From NCBI RefSeq assembly GCF_040545475.1, contig NZ_JBEPMA010000010.1, forward strand, positions 5,352 to 69,351: 64,000 nucleotides of DNA, given 5' to 3'. The DNA comes from Peptoniphilus_A olsenii (GTDB lineage Bacteria; Bacillota; Clostridia; Tissierellales; Peptoniphilaceae). A program made the position numbers and the translations under genes. This document shows, one piece after another, positions 63,512 through 64,000 of this stretch (the stretch's first letter is position 1; each line of letters starts with the position of its first letter). The notes below the pieces were generated by a model, which made no database searches, was not told where the DNA came from, and saw nothing but the letters and a program-made list of their open reading frames with translations.

Positions 63512-64000
63512 ATGTCAAAATATGATTATGAAACGAAATTAAAAATTGTAAGAGAGAATGAACAAGGATATGGAAGAAAATATCTTTCTGATAAGTATGG
63601 ACTTAAAGAATCTACAATTGAAAATTGGATACATTTATATAAAATGTACGGTGAAGAAGCGTTAAATAAATCTATGTCTAAAACCAATTATACTGGAGAA
63701 TTTAAGTTATCAGTATTACAATATAGGAAAAACCATAAATTATCCTACAAAGAAACCGCAGAACATTTTAGTATAAAAAATCCATCTACCATTGCTAATT
63801 GGAATAGAAAATATGAAGAATGTGGATTTGAATCTTTATGCGGTATGGTAGGAAACCCCAAAAAGAAGGGAGATTCTGATATGCATAAAGACACTAATAA
63901 TCCTAAGAAACTAAATAAATCTGAGAGAGAAGAATTAATTGAATTAAGAGAAAGAAATCAATACCTAGAAGCGGAGAATCTTTATCTAAAAAAGTTAGAT
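63512..64000 (+). CDS. IS3-family transposase OrfA (partial)
   Basis: 163 residues are visible before the window ends. Two helix-turn-helix segments (KYLSDKYGLKESTIENWIHL; SYKETAEHFSIKNPSTIANW) are followed by a leucine-zipper-like stretch (ELIELRERNQYLEAENLYL), the layout of IS150-type OrfA. OrfA binds DNA; in this family a frameshift normally joins it to the DDE catalytic OrfB, which lies outside. Confidence 0.9.
   Translation, partial: MSKYDYETKLKIVRENEQGYGRKYLSDKYGLKESTIENWIHLYKMYGEEALNKSMSKTNYTGEFKLSVLQYRKNHKLSYKETAEHFSIKNPSTIANWNRKYEECGFESLCGMVGNPKKKGDSDMHKDTNNPKKLNKSEREELIELRERNQYLEAENLYLKKLD

Larger units (their letters stand above)
63468..64000 (+). mobile_element. IS3-family (IS150-like) insertion sequence, left end; cut by window edge
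   Basis: The left end is probably the TG at 63468, where the sequence TGTAGTGACCCCCTAAATCC begins, typical of IS3-family terminal repeats. The element runs out of the window, so right end, orfB and target duplication cannot be seen. Confidence 0.75.

Noticed and set aside
1..64000. tRNA and rRNA genes
   Set aside because: No rRNA-like or cloverleaf sequence with a GTTCAA-type T arm was noticed on reading both strands; a covariance-model scan would be decisive.

Overview
The window is AT-rich DNA from a Gram-positive, probably anaerobic, low-GC bacterium. Strong AGGAGG-type ribosome binding sites, occasional TTG starts, tight operons and many amino-acid and peptide catabolic genes fit the Tissierellia/Clostridia side of the Firmicutes. 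A Peptoniphilus- or Anaerococcus-like peptone fermenter is my guess from gene content; no rRNA or tRNA is present to test it.

Layout. 1-1.1 kb: encapsulin shell (cut by the window edge) with its encapsulated-ferritin cargo. 1.3-9.6 kb: TraB/GumN-like secreted protein, HisC/CobD-type aminotransferase, threonine aldolase plus RIC-type iron-centre repair protein, a CopA copper ATPase whose 3' end carries what looks like a complete copZ with its own start signals, and an MBL-fold hydrolase. 9.8-15.1 kb: a two-gene restriction-modification-like system (Eco57I-type adenine methylase; GIY-YIG-like + DEAH helicase + degenerate methylase-like protein). 15.1-19.5 kb: NuoE-like protein, PLD-like protein, CPBP protease, a YfjL-like protein and a hypoxanthine-DNA glycosylase-like protein. 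19.5-26.4 kb: LysR regulators, a YfcC-type transporter, an M20 amidohydrolase and an aconitase-superfamily hydratase. 26.5-30.2 kb: PAP2 protein, then an SdpI-like immunity protein, a small secreted peptide and two FtsX-topology membrane proteins, a candidate bacteriocin/immunity island.

30.3-35.2 kb: DUF1848 protein and Ogt, a GST-isochorismatase chimera, an HD protein, a CmpB-type membrane protein, and a stalk-domain protein broken by two frameshifts. 35.2-36.1 kb: about 900 bp of non-coding repeats ending in a 25-bp tandem array. 36.1-39.0 kb: a second M20/YfcC pair. 39.3-48.1 kb: an overlapping nine-gene operon encoding the whole shikimate pathway and the route to p-aminobenzoate, including a trifunctional chorismate mutase-AroE-AroK fusion. 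48.3-50.9 kb: methionine gamma-lyase and an NhaC antiporter. 51.5-56.6 kb: TetR regulator, an MMPL exporter broken between its two halves, and a secreted coiled-coil partner. 56.7-61.8 kb: glycerophosphodiesterase and a ugp-type ABC importer, which together could harvest glycerol-3-phosphate from phosphodiesters. 62-64 kb: a CoA-transferase, a small membrane ORF and the left end of an IS3-family (IS150-like) insertion sequence cut by the window edge.

Most systems are known families. The points I would check first are the nested copZ in copA, the GIY-YIG/helicase/methylase system, the SdpI-peptide-permease island, the GST-isochorismatase chimera and the tandem repeats in the 3' UTR of the second YfcC gene.
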